A DNA stretch of 64,000 nucleotides from Paractinoplanes rishiriensis. GTDB taxonomy: Bacteria; Actinomycetota; Actinomycetes; Mycobacteriales; Micromonosporaceae. Both the position numbers and the translations under genes were made by a program. The first letter of the stretch is position 1. Each line of letters starts with the position of its first letter. The notes under the pieces were generated by a model. It saw only the letters and a list, made by a program, of their open reading frames with translations, searched no databases and was not told the DNA's origin. Where the stretch lies: the NCBI RefSeq assembly GCF_016862375.1, contig NZ_BOMV01000076.1, positions 1-64,000 on the forward strand. The letters are read 5' to 3'. Shown piece after piece: positions 7,817 to 15,990 of the stretch.

Positions 7817-7848
7817 GTGCTGCCCGTCCGGTGACGGGCGGGCAGCAC
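7817..7848 (+). terminator. intercistronic stem-loop between binding protein and permease genes
   Basis: GTGCTGCCCG at 7,817-7,826 pairs perfectly with CGGGCAGCAC at 7,839-7,848, and the loop can extend the stem. There is no T-run. Such hairpins between a binding-protein gene and its permease genes commonly cause partial termination or protect the upstream mRNA from decay, which raises binding-protein level relative to the permeases. Confidence 0.7.
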
Positions 7849-7872
7849 CGCCTTCCCCGAGAGGCCTCCCTG

Positions 7873-8805
7873 ATGTCCGTCGTTGAGACGCCGCGTCACG
7901 CCCGCGGAAAAGCTTGGCCCAAGGGTGCTACTCCCTGGCTGCTCGCGCTCCCGACTCTCCTGCTGTTGGCCGGCCTGCTGGGCTATCCCCTGGTCAACAT
8001 GGTCCTGCTGTCGTTCCAGAACATGCGGCTGCGCGAGCTGCTCAGTGGCCGTACGCCCCCGTGGGTGGGCGTCGACAACTACACCCGCATCCTCTCCGAC
8101 GGCGCCTTCTGGACCGTGGTCTGGCACACCGCCGCGTTCACCGTGGTGGCCGTGACCGTCTCGGTGCTGGCCGGGCTCGGCATCGCGCTGCTGATGCGCC
8201 GGGTCAACCGCAGTGTGCGGATGATGATGGTGGTCGCCATGATGTTCGTCTGGGCGCTGCCGCAACTGGTCGCCGCGCAGATCTTCCGGTGGATCACCGA
8301 CTCCGACTTCGGCGTCCTGAACTACGTGATCGACCTGCTGCCCGGCGTCGACTACCACAACCACAGCTGGTTCGTGAGCCCCGCGCAGGGCTGGCTGCTG
8401 ATCACCTCGCTGGTGGTCTGGGCCGGCATCCCGTTCCTGGCGATCACCCTGAACGCCGGCCTCACCCAGGTGCCCAAGGAACTGATCGAGGCGGCCACGG
8501 TGGACGGCGCCGGCGCCTGGCAGACGCTGCGCAGCATCATCCTGCCGATCCTCAAGCCGCTGATCATCATCGTGACCACGCTGTCGGTGATCTGGGACTT
8601 CGGGCTGTTCACCCAGAACTGGGTGCTGCGCGACGGGCACCCCGAGCCGGCCTTCCAGACCCTGGCGTCCTACTCGTACACGCAGGCCTTCGGGCAGTCC
8701 CGGTACAGCCTCGGCGCGGCCATCGCGGTGATCACCGTGATCCTGATGCTCGGCGTCATGGCGTTCTACATCCGGCAGATGTTCAAGATCGGAGAGGTGG
8801 ACTGA
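7873..8805 (+). CDS. dasB: sugar ABC importer permease, MalF/DasB type
   Basis: The 310-residue membrane protein has six predicted helices and the MalF-type EAA loop, EAATVDGAGAWQTLRSIILP, near residue 210, which contacts the ATPase. I chose the ATG at 7,873 because it follows the intercistronic hairpin and gives the usual short N-terminal tail before helix 1; an in-frame GTG at 7,831 lies inside the hairpin. It overlaps the next permease start by one base (TGATG). No ATPase gene is in the operon, as in Streptomyces, where the shared ATPase MsiK serves several such importers. Confidence 0.75.
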   Translation: MSVVETPRHARGKAWPKGATPWLLALPTLLLLAGLLGYPLVNMVLLSFQNMRLRELLSGRTPPWVGVDNYTRILSDGAFWTVVWHTAAFTVVAVTVSVLAGLGIALLMRRVNRSVRMMMVVAMMFVWALPQLVAAQIFRWITDSDFGVLNYVIDLLPGVDYHNHSWFVSPAQGWLLITSLVVWAGIPFLAITLNAGLTQVPKELIEAATVDGAGAWQTLRSIILPILKPLIIIVTTLSVIWDFGLFTQNWVLRDGHPEPAFQTLASYSYTQAFGQSRYSLGAAIAVITVILMLGVMAFYIRQMFKIGEVD

Positions 8806-9722
8806 TGGTCGCCACCACCACCAGCGCGCCGGCCACAAGCGCATCAGTTAGTCGCCAGCGCCGCAAGGCCAAGGCGGACGAGGGCGTGATCACGGTCGGC
8901 CGCAGCCGGGCCGGCACGATCGCCGCCAACCTCGGCGGCATCCTGTTCTCCCTGGTGATGCTGTTCCCGGTGTACTGGGTGCTGAACACCGCGTTCAAGC
9001 CGGCCGACGAGGTGCTGGCGCTGACACCGACGTTCTGGCCGCACGAGCCGACGTTCGCCAACTTCGTGTCGGCGGTCAAGGCGCCGCTGTTCCTGCGCAA
9101 CATGCTGAACGGCCTGATCGTCACGCTGATGGCGGTGGCCGGGGCGCTGGTGGTCGGTTTCCTGGCGGCGCTCGCGATCGCGCGGTTCAAGTTCTACGGC
9201 CGCCGGGCGATCATCCTGGTCGTGCTCGGCGTGCAGCTGGTGCCGTTCCTGTCGTTGCTCATTCCGCTGTTTTTGATGCTGCAGAAGGCATCCTTGACCA
9301 ACAGTCTGATAGGTGTGAGTATCACCTACTTGGTCCTGATCTTGCCCTATACCGTGTGGACACTGCGTGGCTTCATCTCCGGCATCCCGCGCGAACTCGA
9401 CGAGGCGGCCCTCATCGACGGTTGCACCCGTGCCCAGGTGTTCTGGCGCATCATCCTGCCGCTCACCGGTCCCGGCCTCGTGGCCACCAGCGTGTACGGG
9501 TTTATTCAGGCATGGAATGAATTCCTCATCATCAACACGCTCAACAGCCCGGAAAAGCAGAACCTGATGGCGTGGCTGCTGCAGAACCAGACAACCCGCG
9601 GTACCGCATGGGGGCCCCTCATGGCCGGTGCGATCATCACCTCGATCCCGGTGGTGATCTTCTTCCTGATCATTCAGCGCAACATCGCCACCGGCCTGAC
9701 GGCTGGTGCGGTCAAAGGGTAA
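8805..9722 (+). CDS. dasC: sugar ABC importer permease, MalG/DasC type
   Basis: The product has 305 residues, a Ser/Thr/Lys-rich cytoplasmic N-terminus and six membrane helices. The EAA loop reads ELDEAALIDGCTRAQVFWRI near residue 200, and the usual C-terminal NIATGLTAGAVKG closes the protein. The start overlaps the upstream stop, so the two permeases are translated together. It forms the membrane channel with the preceding permease. Confidence 0.75.
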   Translation: MVATTTSAPATSASVSRQRRKAKADEGVITVGRSRAGTIAANLGGILFSLVMLFPVYWVLNTAFKPADEVLALTPTFWPHEPTFANFVSAVKAPLFLRNMLNGLIVTLMAVAGALVVGFLAALAIARFKFYGRRAIILVVLGVQLVPFLSLLIPLFLMLQKASLTNSLIGVSITYLVLILPYTVWTLRGFISGIPRELDEAALIDGCTRAQVFWRIILPLTGPGLVATSVYGFIQAWNEFLIINTLNSPEKQNLMAWLLQNQTTRGTAWGPLMAGAIITSIPVVIFFLIIQRNIATGLTAGAVKG

Positions 9723-9738
9723 GTACTGAGGAGTTGCT

Positions 9739-11166
9739 GTGACGGAGAAGTCTGAACTAAGCCGCCGTTCGTTGCTGCGGCGCGCGGCCGCCGTGGGATT
9801 CATGGCGACGCCAGCCGTGGGCATGCTGAGTGCCTGCGTCGGGGGTGGCTCCGAGGAGCCGCAGACCCAGGCCTCCGGGGAGAAGTCGGCGGAGAACCCG
9901 CTGGGCATCGACCCCAAGGCCGGCGTCGAGATCGTCATCTTCAACGGCGGCCTGGGCACGGCGTACGCGACCGACATCGACACCCCGCTGTTCAACAAGA
10001 AGTGGCCGGATGCCAAGGTCACCTACTCGGCCACCGAGCAGATCTCCACGGTCGTCCAGCCCCGGATGAACGCCGGCACCCCGCCCGACATGATCAACAA
10101 CTCGGGCTCGAATCTGATGGACTTCGGCGCCATCGTGAAGGCCCAGCAGGCCGCCGACCTGAGTGACCTGTTCGCGGCTCCGTCGCTGGACATCGCCGGC
10201 AAGACCGTCGCGGAGACGCTGGTGCCGGGCGCGGTCGAGCAGGGCACGTACGACGGCAAGCCGTTCGCGGTGAACTACTCGTTCACGGTTTTCGGGCTCT
10301 GGTTCAACAAGAAGCTCTTCGAGAAGAACAGCTGGGCCATCCCGGCCACCTGGGCCGAGTTCACCGCGCTTCTCGACAAGATCGAGGCGGCCGGCATCAC
10401 ACCGTTCGGCTACGCCGGCGCGAACGCGTCGTACTACATGGTCCGTGCCCTGCTCACCAGCGCCGGCAAGCTCGGCACCGAGCAGGTCCTCAAGGACATC
10501 GACAACCTCAAGCCGGGCGCCTGGCAGAACGACGCGATCAAGCAGGCCGCGCAGGCCTGGGGCGAGGTGGGCAAGAAGTACCTCAACCCCACCTTCCTCG
10601 GCCTCCGGCACACCGAGGTTCAGCTCCAGCAGAACCAGGACAAGCTCGCGATCTACCCGTGCGGCTCCTGGCTCGAGAACGAGCAGGCCAAGGACACCCC
10701 GCCGACGTTCGAGTACGCGGTGGCGGCGTACCCGAGCCTGACCGCGGCCGACAAGCTCCCGGCCACCGCGATCAACGCGGCGGCCGGCGAGATCTACTTC
10801 GCGGCGGCCAAGGGCAAGAACCCGCAGGGCGGCAAGGAGTACCTGCGGACCATGCTCTCCAAGGAGGCGGCGCTGGGCTTCACCAAGCTCACCAAGTCGC
10901 TTACCGTGGTTGCGGGTGCCGCCGACGGCCAGACCATCTCGCCCGGCCTGACCAGCGCGAACGACATGCTCGGCAAGGCCGGCAAGGACGTGTTCATGGG
11001 CTACCTGTTCGACACCTGGTACAAGAAGCTGGACGACGAGTCGCGCGGCGCCGTCAACGACCTGATGTTCAAGGGCGGCGACGCGCAGAAGTTCTGCGAC
11101 CGGATGGAGGCGGCGTCCCAGGCGGTGGCCAAGGACTCCTCGATCACCAAGTTCACCCGCAGCTGA
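9739..11166 (+). CDS. ngcE: NgcE-like N-acetylglucosamine/chitobiose-binding lipoprotein
   Basis: The 475-residue product begins with a twin-arginine-like signal (SRRSLLRRAAAVGF) and a lipobox (LSAC), then a solute-binding fold. The overall look (IVIFNGGLGTAYATDID, then PDMINNSGSNLMDFGAI) fits NgcE, the binding protein of the NgcEFG importer of Streptomyces. The GTG start has TGAGGAG five bases upstream and lies 16 bases after the previous permease stop, so the second importer is co-transcribed with the first. Substrate is inferred. Confidence 0.7.
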   Translation: MTEKSELSRRSLLRRAAAVGFMATPAVGMLSACVGGGSEEPQTQASGEKSAENPLGIDPKAGVEIVIFNGGLGTAYATDIDTPLFNKKWPDAKVTYSATEQISTVVQPRMNAGTPPDMINNSGSNLMDFGAIVKAQQAADLSDLFAAPSLDIAGKTVAETLVPGAVEQGTYDGKPFAVNYSFTVFGLWFNKKLFEKNSWAIPATWAEFTALLDKIEAAGITPFGYAGANASYYMVRALLTSAGKLGTEQVLKDIDNLKPGAWQNDAIKQAAQAWGEVGKKYLNPTFLGLRHTEVQLQQNQDKLAIYPCGSWLENEQAKDTPPTFEYAVAAYPSLTAADKLPATAINAAAGEIYFAAAKGKNPQGGKEYLRTMLSKEAALGFTKLTKSLTVVAGAADGQTISPGLTSANDMLGKAGKDVFMGYLFDTWYKKLDDESRGAVNDLMFKGGDAQKFCDRMEAASQAVAKDSSITKFTRS

Positions 11167-11195
11167 GTTTCACGGCTTTCCACGGCAGGAGCGTC

Positions 11196-12101
11196 ATGCG
11201 GCACGGCAAGTATCCCTTCATCATCGGTTTTCTTGTCGTGCCGGTGGCGCTCTACGCCGTCTTCGTGGTGGCGGCCTACGTTCAGACCTTCCAGCTCGCG
11301 ATGACCAACTGGTCCGGGTTCGGGCCGATCACCTACAACGGGTTCGAGAACTTCCGCAAGCTCTGGGACGACGAGCTGTTCTGGAAGTCGCTGCGGCACA
11401 ACGGCTATCTGCTGCTCCTGCTGCCGCTGATCACGATCGCGATCGCGCTGATCTTCGCGTTCCTGCTGAACGTCGGCGGGGGGTACAAGGGCGGCGCGAC
11501 CCGGGGCGTCTGGGGTTCCCGGATCTACCGGGTGATCTTCTTCTTCCCGCAGTTGCTCGCTCTCGCCATCGTCGCGGTGATCTTCGGCCGGGTGTTCGGC
11601 CCGGACAAGAGCGGCATGATCAACGGCCTGTTCCCGGAGTCGTGGCAGCCCTGGCTGTTCCTGGCCGACGAGCGCTGGGCGATGACCTGCATCCTCGTGG
11701 TGCTGATCTGGCAGGCGATCGGCTTCTATGTGGTGCTGTTCTCGGCCGGCATGGGTTCGATACCGCAGGAGATCTACGAGGCGGCGGCGCTCGACGGCGC
11801 CTCCCGGATCACCCTGTTCTTCCGGATCACGGTGCCGCTGCTGTGGAGCACGATCCAGGTCGCCTGGGTCTACCTCGGCATCGCGGCGTTCGACGCGTTC
11901 GCCCTCGTCAACATCATGACCGTGGACCGGGGTGGTCCGAACGGGGCCACCTCCGTGCTCAGCCTCATGATCTATCGCAACGCGTTCGAGTTCTCGCAGG
12001 CCGGTTACGCGTCCGCGATCGGCGTGGTGCTGTTCTTCCTGACCCTGTTCTTCGCGTATGTGACCCTGCGGTTCACCCGGCGCGAGTCCGTCGAAGTCTG
12101 A
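11196..12101 (+). CDS. ngcF: NgcF-like sugar ABC permease
   Basis: The 301-residue protein has six predicted membrane helices and an EAA loop (EIYEAAALDGASRITLFFRI, about residue 190). The ATG at 11,196 has AGGAG four bases upstream and gives the expected short start MRHGKYPFIIGFLVVP. It follows the ngcE-like gene by 29 bases. It pairs with the next permease to form the second importer of the operon. Confidence 0.7.
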   Translation: MRHGKYPFIIGFLVVPVALYAVFVVAAYVQTFQLAMTNWSGFGPITYNGFENFRKLWDDELFWKSLRHNGYLLLLLPLITIAIALIFAFLLNVGGGYKGGATRGVWGSRIYRVIFFFPQLLALAIVAVIFGRVFGPDKSGMINGLFPESWQPWLFLADERWAMTCILVVLIWQAIGFYVVLFSAGMGSIPQEIYEAAALDGASRITLFFRITVPLLWSTIQVAWVYLGIAAFDAFALVNIMTVDRGGPNGATSVLSLMIYRNAFEFSQAGYASAIGVVLFFLTLFFAYVTLRFTRRESVEV

Positions 12102-12110
12102 GGCGTGGCG

Positions 12111-13022
12111 ATGTCCAATCTGACCACCAGCCGTGAAGCACCGGCCGGCGCGACCCCGGCGGGCCGTAAACCGGACACCAAACGGGAGATCAACGCGTTC
12201 AGCGGCATGGCGCACATCGCGCTGTTCGCGTGGGCGGTCATCACGGCCGGGCCGCTGATCTGGGTGCTGCTCGCCTCGTTCAAGAGCAACACCGAGATCT
12301 TCCTGGGCAAGCCGTTCGCGCTGCCCGAGACCTTCGCGCTCGACACGTACTTCTCGGCGTGGACCGAGGCGCACATCGGCCGGTACTTCCTGAACAGCGT
12401 GATCGTGGTGCTGATCAGCACGGCCGGGACGATGCTGTTCGGTTCGATGGCCGCGTACGTGCTGGCCCGGTACTCGTTCCCGGGCAACCGGGTCATCTAC
12501 TACCTGTTCGTGTCCGGCCTGGCGTTTCCCACGTTCATGGCGCTCGCACCGCTGTTCTACATCCTCAAGAACATGGGACTGCTCGGCACGTACACCGGCC
12601 TGGTTTTGGTCTATATCGCCTATTCGCTTCCGTTTACCATCTTTTTCCTGGCGGCTTTCTTCAAATCATTGCCGTACGAGATCGAGGAAGCGGCCACGGT
12701 CGACGGGGCCTCGCACACCCGTAAGTTCTTCCAGATCATGTTGCCGATGGCGCGCTCCGGCCTGGTCAGCATCACGATCTTCAACATCGTCGGCCAGTGG
12801 AACCAGTACCTGCTGCCCGTGGTGATCATGACAGGCCCGGGTTCCGAGTCGAAATACCTGCTCACCCAGGGCATCGCCAACATCAGCGTCTCGGCCGGAT
12901 ACCAGAGCGAGTGGTCGACGCTGTTCGCCGCGCTCACCCTTTCGATCCTCCCCATGATCATCGTGTACGCCATTTTCCAGCGCCAGATCCAAGCCGGACT
13001 CACGGCAGGTGCGGTCAAGTAG
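12111..13022 (+). CDS. ngcG: NgcG-like sugar ABC permease
   Basis: This 303-residue MalG-type permease has a polar N-terminal tail, six helices and an EAA loop (EIEEAATVDGASHTRKFFQI, about residue 190). The end, IQAGLTAGAVK, is nearly the same as in the other MalG-type permease in the operon. The ATG at 12,111 is favoured over the GTG at 12,105 because TGAGG lies seven bases ahead of it. The last importer gene; the GH6-fold gene follows after 48 bases. Confidence 0.7.
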   Translation: MSNLTTSREAPAGATPAGRKPDTKREINAFSGMAHIALFAWAVITAGPLIWVLLASFKSNTEIFLGKPFALPETFALDTYFSAWTEAHIGRYFLNSVIVVLISTAGTMLFGSMAAYVLARYSFPGNRVIYYLFVSGLAFPTFMALAPLFYILKNMGLLGTYTGLVLVYIAYSLPFTIFFLAAFFKSLPYEIEEAATVDGASHTRKFFQIMLPMARSGLVSITIFNIVGQWNQYLLPVVIMTGPGSESKYLLTQGIANISVSAGYQSEWSTLFAALTLSILPMIIVYAIFQRQIQAGLTAGAVK

Positions 13023-13070
13023 CGTTCGGTTTAACATTGACGCTCATCGCTCTTATGGGGGTTGGCGCGC

Positions 13071-14315
13071 ATGTTGAACGCCGCACTGCTGGCCGTGGGT
13101 CTGCTACTCGGGCCGGTTCCCGCTCCGGCTCCTGTGGACAATCCGTACAAAGGTGCCGTGGCCTATGTGAATCCGGAGTGGAGCGCCCGGGCGGCGGCCG
13201 AACCGGGCGGTGACCGGGTGTCCGGGCAGGCGACCGCGGTGTGGCTGGAAAATATCGCCAGCATCGAGGGCCTCAACGGGGCGATGGGGCTGCGGGCGCA
13301 CCTCGACGCGGCGCTCGCCCAGCGGGCCGGGCTGGTGCAGTTCGTGCTCAACAACCTGCCCGGGCGTGACTGCGAGCAACTCGTGCCGGAGGCCGAACTG
13401 GGGCCGGCCGAGCTGGCCCGCTACCGTGCCGAATACGTCGACCCGATCGCGGCGATCCTGGCCGACCCGAAATATGCGGGCCTGCGCATCGTGACGATGC
13501 TCGAGGTGAAGGCGCTGCCGAACCTGCTCGTGAACACCACCCCGCAGCCGACGGCGACGTTCGGCTGCGACGTCGTGCGGGCCAACGGCAGCTACGTGCT
13601 GGGCATCCGTTACCTGCTGTCGAAGCTGGGCCCGATCCCGAACGTCTACACCTACCTGGACGTCGCCAGCCACGCCTGGTCCGGGCGCGACGACACGATG
13701 AACCCGCTGGTGCAGTTGGTTTCCGGGCTGGACGTGGACGGTTTCGTGACAAATGTCGGCAACTACTCGCCGCTCCGCGAGCCGTTCCTGACCGCCGAGG
13801 CGCGCGACAGCCGATGGGGCGAGGGCAATCCGTACCAGGCGGAACTGCCGTTCGCGCAGGCGTTGCGTACCCGGCTGATCGAGGCCGGTTTCTCCCCGCG
13901 GATCGGCATGCTGATCGACACGTCCCGCAACGGCTGGGGCGGCCCGAACCGCCCGGCCGCGCCGAGCGCCGCCCCCGACCTGAACACGCGCGTCGACGAG
14001 TCCCGGGTGGACCGCCGCGCGCACAAGAACAACTGGTGCAACCAGGCGGGGGCCGGCCTGGGCGAGAGGCCGAGGGCTAATCCGGCCAGAGGCATTGACG
14101 CGTACGTGTGGGCACGGCCGCCCGGCCTCTCCGACGCCAACGGAACCCCGTCCCCGATCCGCGGCTTCAACCGAATGTGCGACCCGACCTACGGCGGCGG
14201 CACGGCAAACGGCTTCAACCCGACGGGAGCGCTTCCGGGCAGCCCGGACCGCGGGGAGTGGTTCTCGGCCCACTTCCAGCAGTTGCTGGCCAATGCCTAT
14301 CCGCCGCTGACCTGA
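13071..14315 (+). CDS. secreted glycoside hydrolase family 6 (GH6) fold protein, catalytic acid apparently lost
   Basis: The 414-residue product has a hydrophobic signal segment ending PVPAPAP and one GH6 domain with no cellulose-binding module. GH6 landmarks are FVLNNLPGRDC, PIAAILADPKYAGLRIV, IDTSRNGWGGPNR and WARPPGLSDANG. GH6 enzymes cut beta-1,4-glucan. The usual EPDSLPNL, whose Asp is the general acid, is here EVKALPNL, so Lys replaces the acid; the Asp of RDC and the Asp near the C-terminal SD are kept. Activity is therefore uncertain. I used the ATG at 13,071; a TTG at 13,062 would add a basic residue to the signal peptide. It probably belongs to the import operon. Confidence 0.7.
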   Translation: MLNAALLAVGLLLGPVPAPAPVDNPYKGAVAYVNPEWSARAAAEPGGDRVSGQATAVWLENIASIEGLNGAMGLRAHLDAALAQRAGLVQFVLNNLPGRDCEQLVPEAELGPAELARYRAEYVDPIAAILADPKYAGLRIVTMLEVKALPNLLVNTTPQPTATFGCDVVRANGSYVLGIRYLLSKLGPIPNVYTYLDVASHAWSGRDDTMNPLVQLVSGLDVDGFVTNVGNYSPLREPFLTAEARDSRWGEGNPYQAELPFAQALRTRLIEAGFSPRIGMLIDTSRNGWGGPNRPAAPSAAPDLNTRVDESRVDRRAHKNNWCNQAGAGLGERPRANPARGIDAYVWARPPGLSDANGTPSPIRGFNRMCDPTYGGGTANGFNPTGALPGSPDRGEWFSAHFQQLLANAYPPLT

Positions 14316-14316
14316 C

Positions 14317-14449
14317 GCCTGTCCGCCGCCTGTTGGCCACCGGCCTGTTGGCCGCCTGTTCGCCGCCGGTTCGCCGCCGGTTCGCCGCCGGCCTGTTCGC
14401 CGCCGCCCGTTCGCCAGCCCGTCCGCCGCCTGTTCGCCGCCGTCTGTTG
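14317..14449. repeat. imperfect GTTCGCCGCCG tandem repeat between convergent genes
   Basis: Around ten imperfect 11-14 bp units built on GTTCGCCGCCG or GTTGGCCGCC fill the gap between the GH6-fold gene and the convergent lipoprotein gene. The stretch lacks coding character in any frame. It could form complex GC-rich structure and act as a transcriptional barrier for both genes. It resembles in style the array at 4,973-5,107. Confidence 0.65.
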
Positions 14450-14476
14450 ATCGCGGCCGCGGTCGCCGTCTGGTTG

Positions 14477-14968
14477 TCAGAAGCCGGCGTTTACTCCGGT
14501 CGGCTTGCAGGCGGCGGTGATCGCCGTGCCGGTCTTTTCGAACTCCTTCTCGTTCGCCGACGGGTCCTTGGCCGCGAGGGACTTGGCGGCCTCCTCGCTG
14601 AACGCCGTCAGCGCGGCACCCACCTCGCTGTCACCCGCCGACGCGGCCAGCGGGACAAGCTTCTCGTGCAGCCCCGAAATGATCTTCTTCATGGCCTCCG
14701 GCGACTCGAAGTCCTCACCGGCCTGAACCGCCTTGACCAGCTCCGCCTTCATCTCCTCGCCGGCCTTCTTGACCGATTCGCAGATCTTCTTGTCATCGGC
14801 GCCGGCGGCCGCGGGTGCGGCTTCCGAGGTGGGCGTGGCGGCCGGTGCGGAGGCAGCGGTGGTGGCGGTTGCGGTGGGCGCGCCGGCTTCGTCCGCGCCG
14901 CCGCACGCGGTGAGAGTCAGCACGGAAGCGCAGATGAGCAGGGCAGAAGCACTACGGATTCGAGTCAC
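14477..14968 (-). CDS. secreted lipoprotein of unknown function
   Basis: The 163-residue product has a lipoprotein signal (MTRIRSASALLICASVLTLT with Cys next), an Ala/Thr/Pro-rich linker, and an alpha-helical, acidic/lysine-rich body with one Cys pair (ICESVKK and ITAACKP) that could form a disulfide. I recognise no family. The GTG start at 14,968 directly precedes the basic signal residues; no strong ribosome binding site is seen. It diverges from the lipoprotein gene at 15,061. Confidence 0.7.
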   Translation of the reverse strand: MTRIRSASALLICASVLTLTACGGADEAGAPTATATTAASAPAATPTSEAAPAAAGADDKKICESVKKAGEEMKAELVKAVQAGEDFESPEAMKKIISGLHEKLVPLAASAGDSEVGAALTAFSEEAAKSLAAKDPSANEKEFEKTGTAITAACKPTGVNAGF

Positions 14969-15045
14969 GGGCGGGCACGCTAGCCGATCCTCACCTCCTT
15001 GATCAACTCGAAACCTACGGGGTCGAAGCGCGGCCGCCCGGGCCG

Positions 15046-15051
15046 TACACT
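15046..15051 (+). promoter_or_regulatory. -10 box TACACT of a leaderless promoter
   Basis: TACACT ends nine bases before the GTG start at 15,061, so transcription should begin at or within a few bases of the start codon. Confidence 0.45.
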
Positions 15052-15060
15052 GCCTGCCCT

Positions 15061-15645
15061 GTGAGAATCGGAAAGATCGTCGCTGGAGTCCTGACCTCGA
15101 CAGTTGCCCTCGCCCTGACGGCCTGCGGCGGCAGCGGTGCGGCGACCGCCCCGCCGGCACCGGCCCCGGGCGGGCCGCGCGTGGGTGCGGCCGGCAGCGG
15201 CTGCGAGCTGCCGGTCACGTTCACGCTCGAGGAGTCGTACCAACCCAAGACGGTCTCGATCGCGCCCGACGACCCGCTGGCCGAACTGGCCAAGAAGGGC
15301 CCGGTCACGATGGTCTGCGAGATCGACGCCAAGCCCGCGGGCAACATCGGCTTCCTGCGGGTGTACGCCGGCGACAAAGCCGAGCTGCGGACCAGCCTCG
15401 AAGCGTTCATCGGCAAGGGTGCCCTCGAACCGGCCTTCACCGACCTGCGGATCGGCGACCGCGCCGCGGTGGAGGTCGTGTACCAGCAGAAGAGCCCGCT
15501 GGACGACGGCGAGGTGGACAAGGAGCGGGCGTTCGTGGTCGAGACCGCGCAGGGGATCGTGGTGGTCGCGCTCGACAGCTTCGACAGCGACGAGCACGAG
15601 AGCATCCTGCCCGCGTACGAACTGGCGAAGAGCACCCTGGCGTAA
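15061..15645 (+). CDS. secreted lipoprotein of unknown function
   Basis: The product has 194 residues: a signal peptide with lipobox LTAC, a Pro/Ala/Gly linker, and a compact alpha/beta domain beginning GSGCELPVTFTLEE with a second Cys in TMVCEID. This two-Cys layout resembles small actinobacterial lipoproteins such as the DUF3558 type, but I cannot place it firmly. The GTG start sits directly behind a TACACT box, so the mRNA is probably leaderless. It diverges from the other lipoprotein gene. Confidence 0.7.
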   Translation: MRIGKIVAGVLTSTVALALTACGGSGAATAPPAPAPGGPRVGAAGSGCELPVTFTLEESYQPKTVSIAPDDPLAELAKKGPVTMVCEIDAKPAGNIGFLRVYAGDKAELRTSLEAFIGKGALEPAFTDLRIGDRAAVEVVYQQKSPLDDGEVDKERAFVVETAQGIVVVALDSFDSDEHESILPAYELAKSTLA

Positions 15646-15710
15646 TTCGGTCGCGGGTGGCGCTGCGCCCCCCTACCGTGTCACCACCCATCGCACCTTG
15701 GGAGGCAACC

Positions 15711-15945
15711 ATGCGCACCAACGACCTTTCCTTTTGAGCCGACTAGCAAGCGCCGCCGGGGGTTCCCTCTAGCGAAACCCAGGTCAAGCGCGGCGACCGC
15801 GTCGTCGGAACGGACACCGAACTCATCGAGAAGCTCGGCGGCAAAGACCCGTGCCCGTGCGGGTCGGGGCGCCGGTTTCCGCCGGTGCTGCCGCGCGAGT
15901 GGCCGGTTCGACGACAGCAACGGCCATTACTACGTACGTGACTGA
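15711..15945 (+). pseudogene. frameshifted small SEC-C zinc-motif protein
   Basis: A good ribosome binding site (GGGAGG) precedes ATG at 15,711, but that frame stops after MRTNDLSF. Other frames then read SETQVKRGDRVVGTDTELIE and GGKDPCPCGSGRRF, and, after a one-base shift in the run TTT near 15,879, FRRCCRASGRFDDSNGHYYV with a stop. CPCGSG-x-FRRCC is the SEC-C metal-binding motif. At least two frame changes are needed to rebuild it, so it is a pseudogene unless the assembly has errors. The short linker before the motif could be degraded coding sequence. Confidence 0.65.
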
Positions 15946-15990
15946 CATCGCACGCCGCGCGGGTGCGGGCCATCCGCGCGGCGCCGGTGC

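Noticed and set aside
14225..14236. CebR-like operator GGGAGCGCTTCC
   Set aside because: It lies inside the GH6-fold coding region near its end and is not a perfect match; chance in GC-rich coding DNA is likely.
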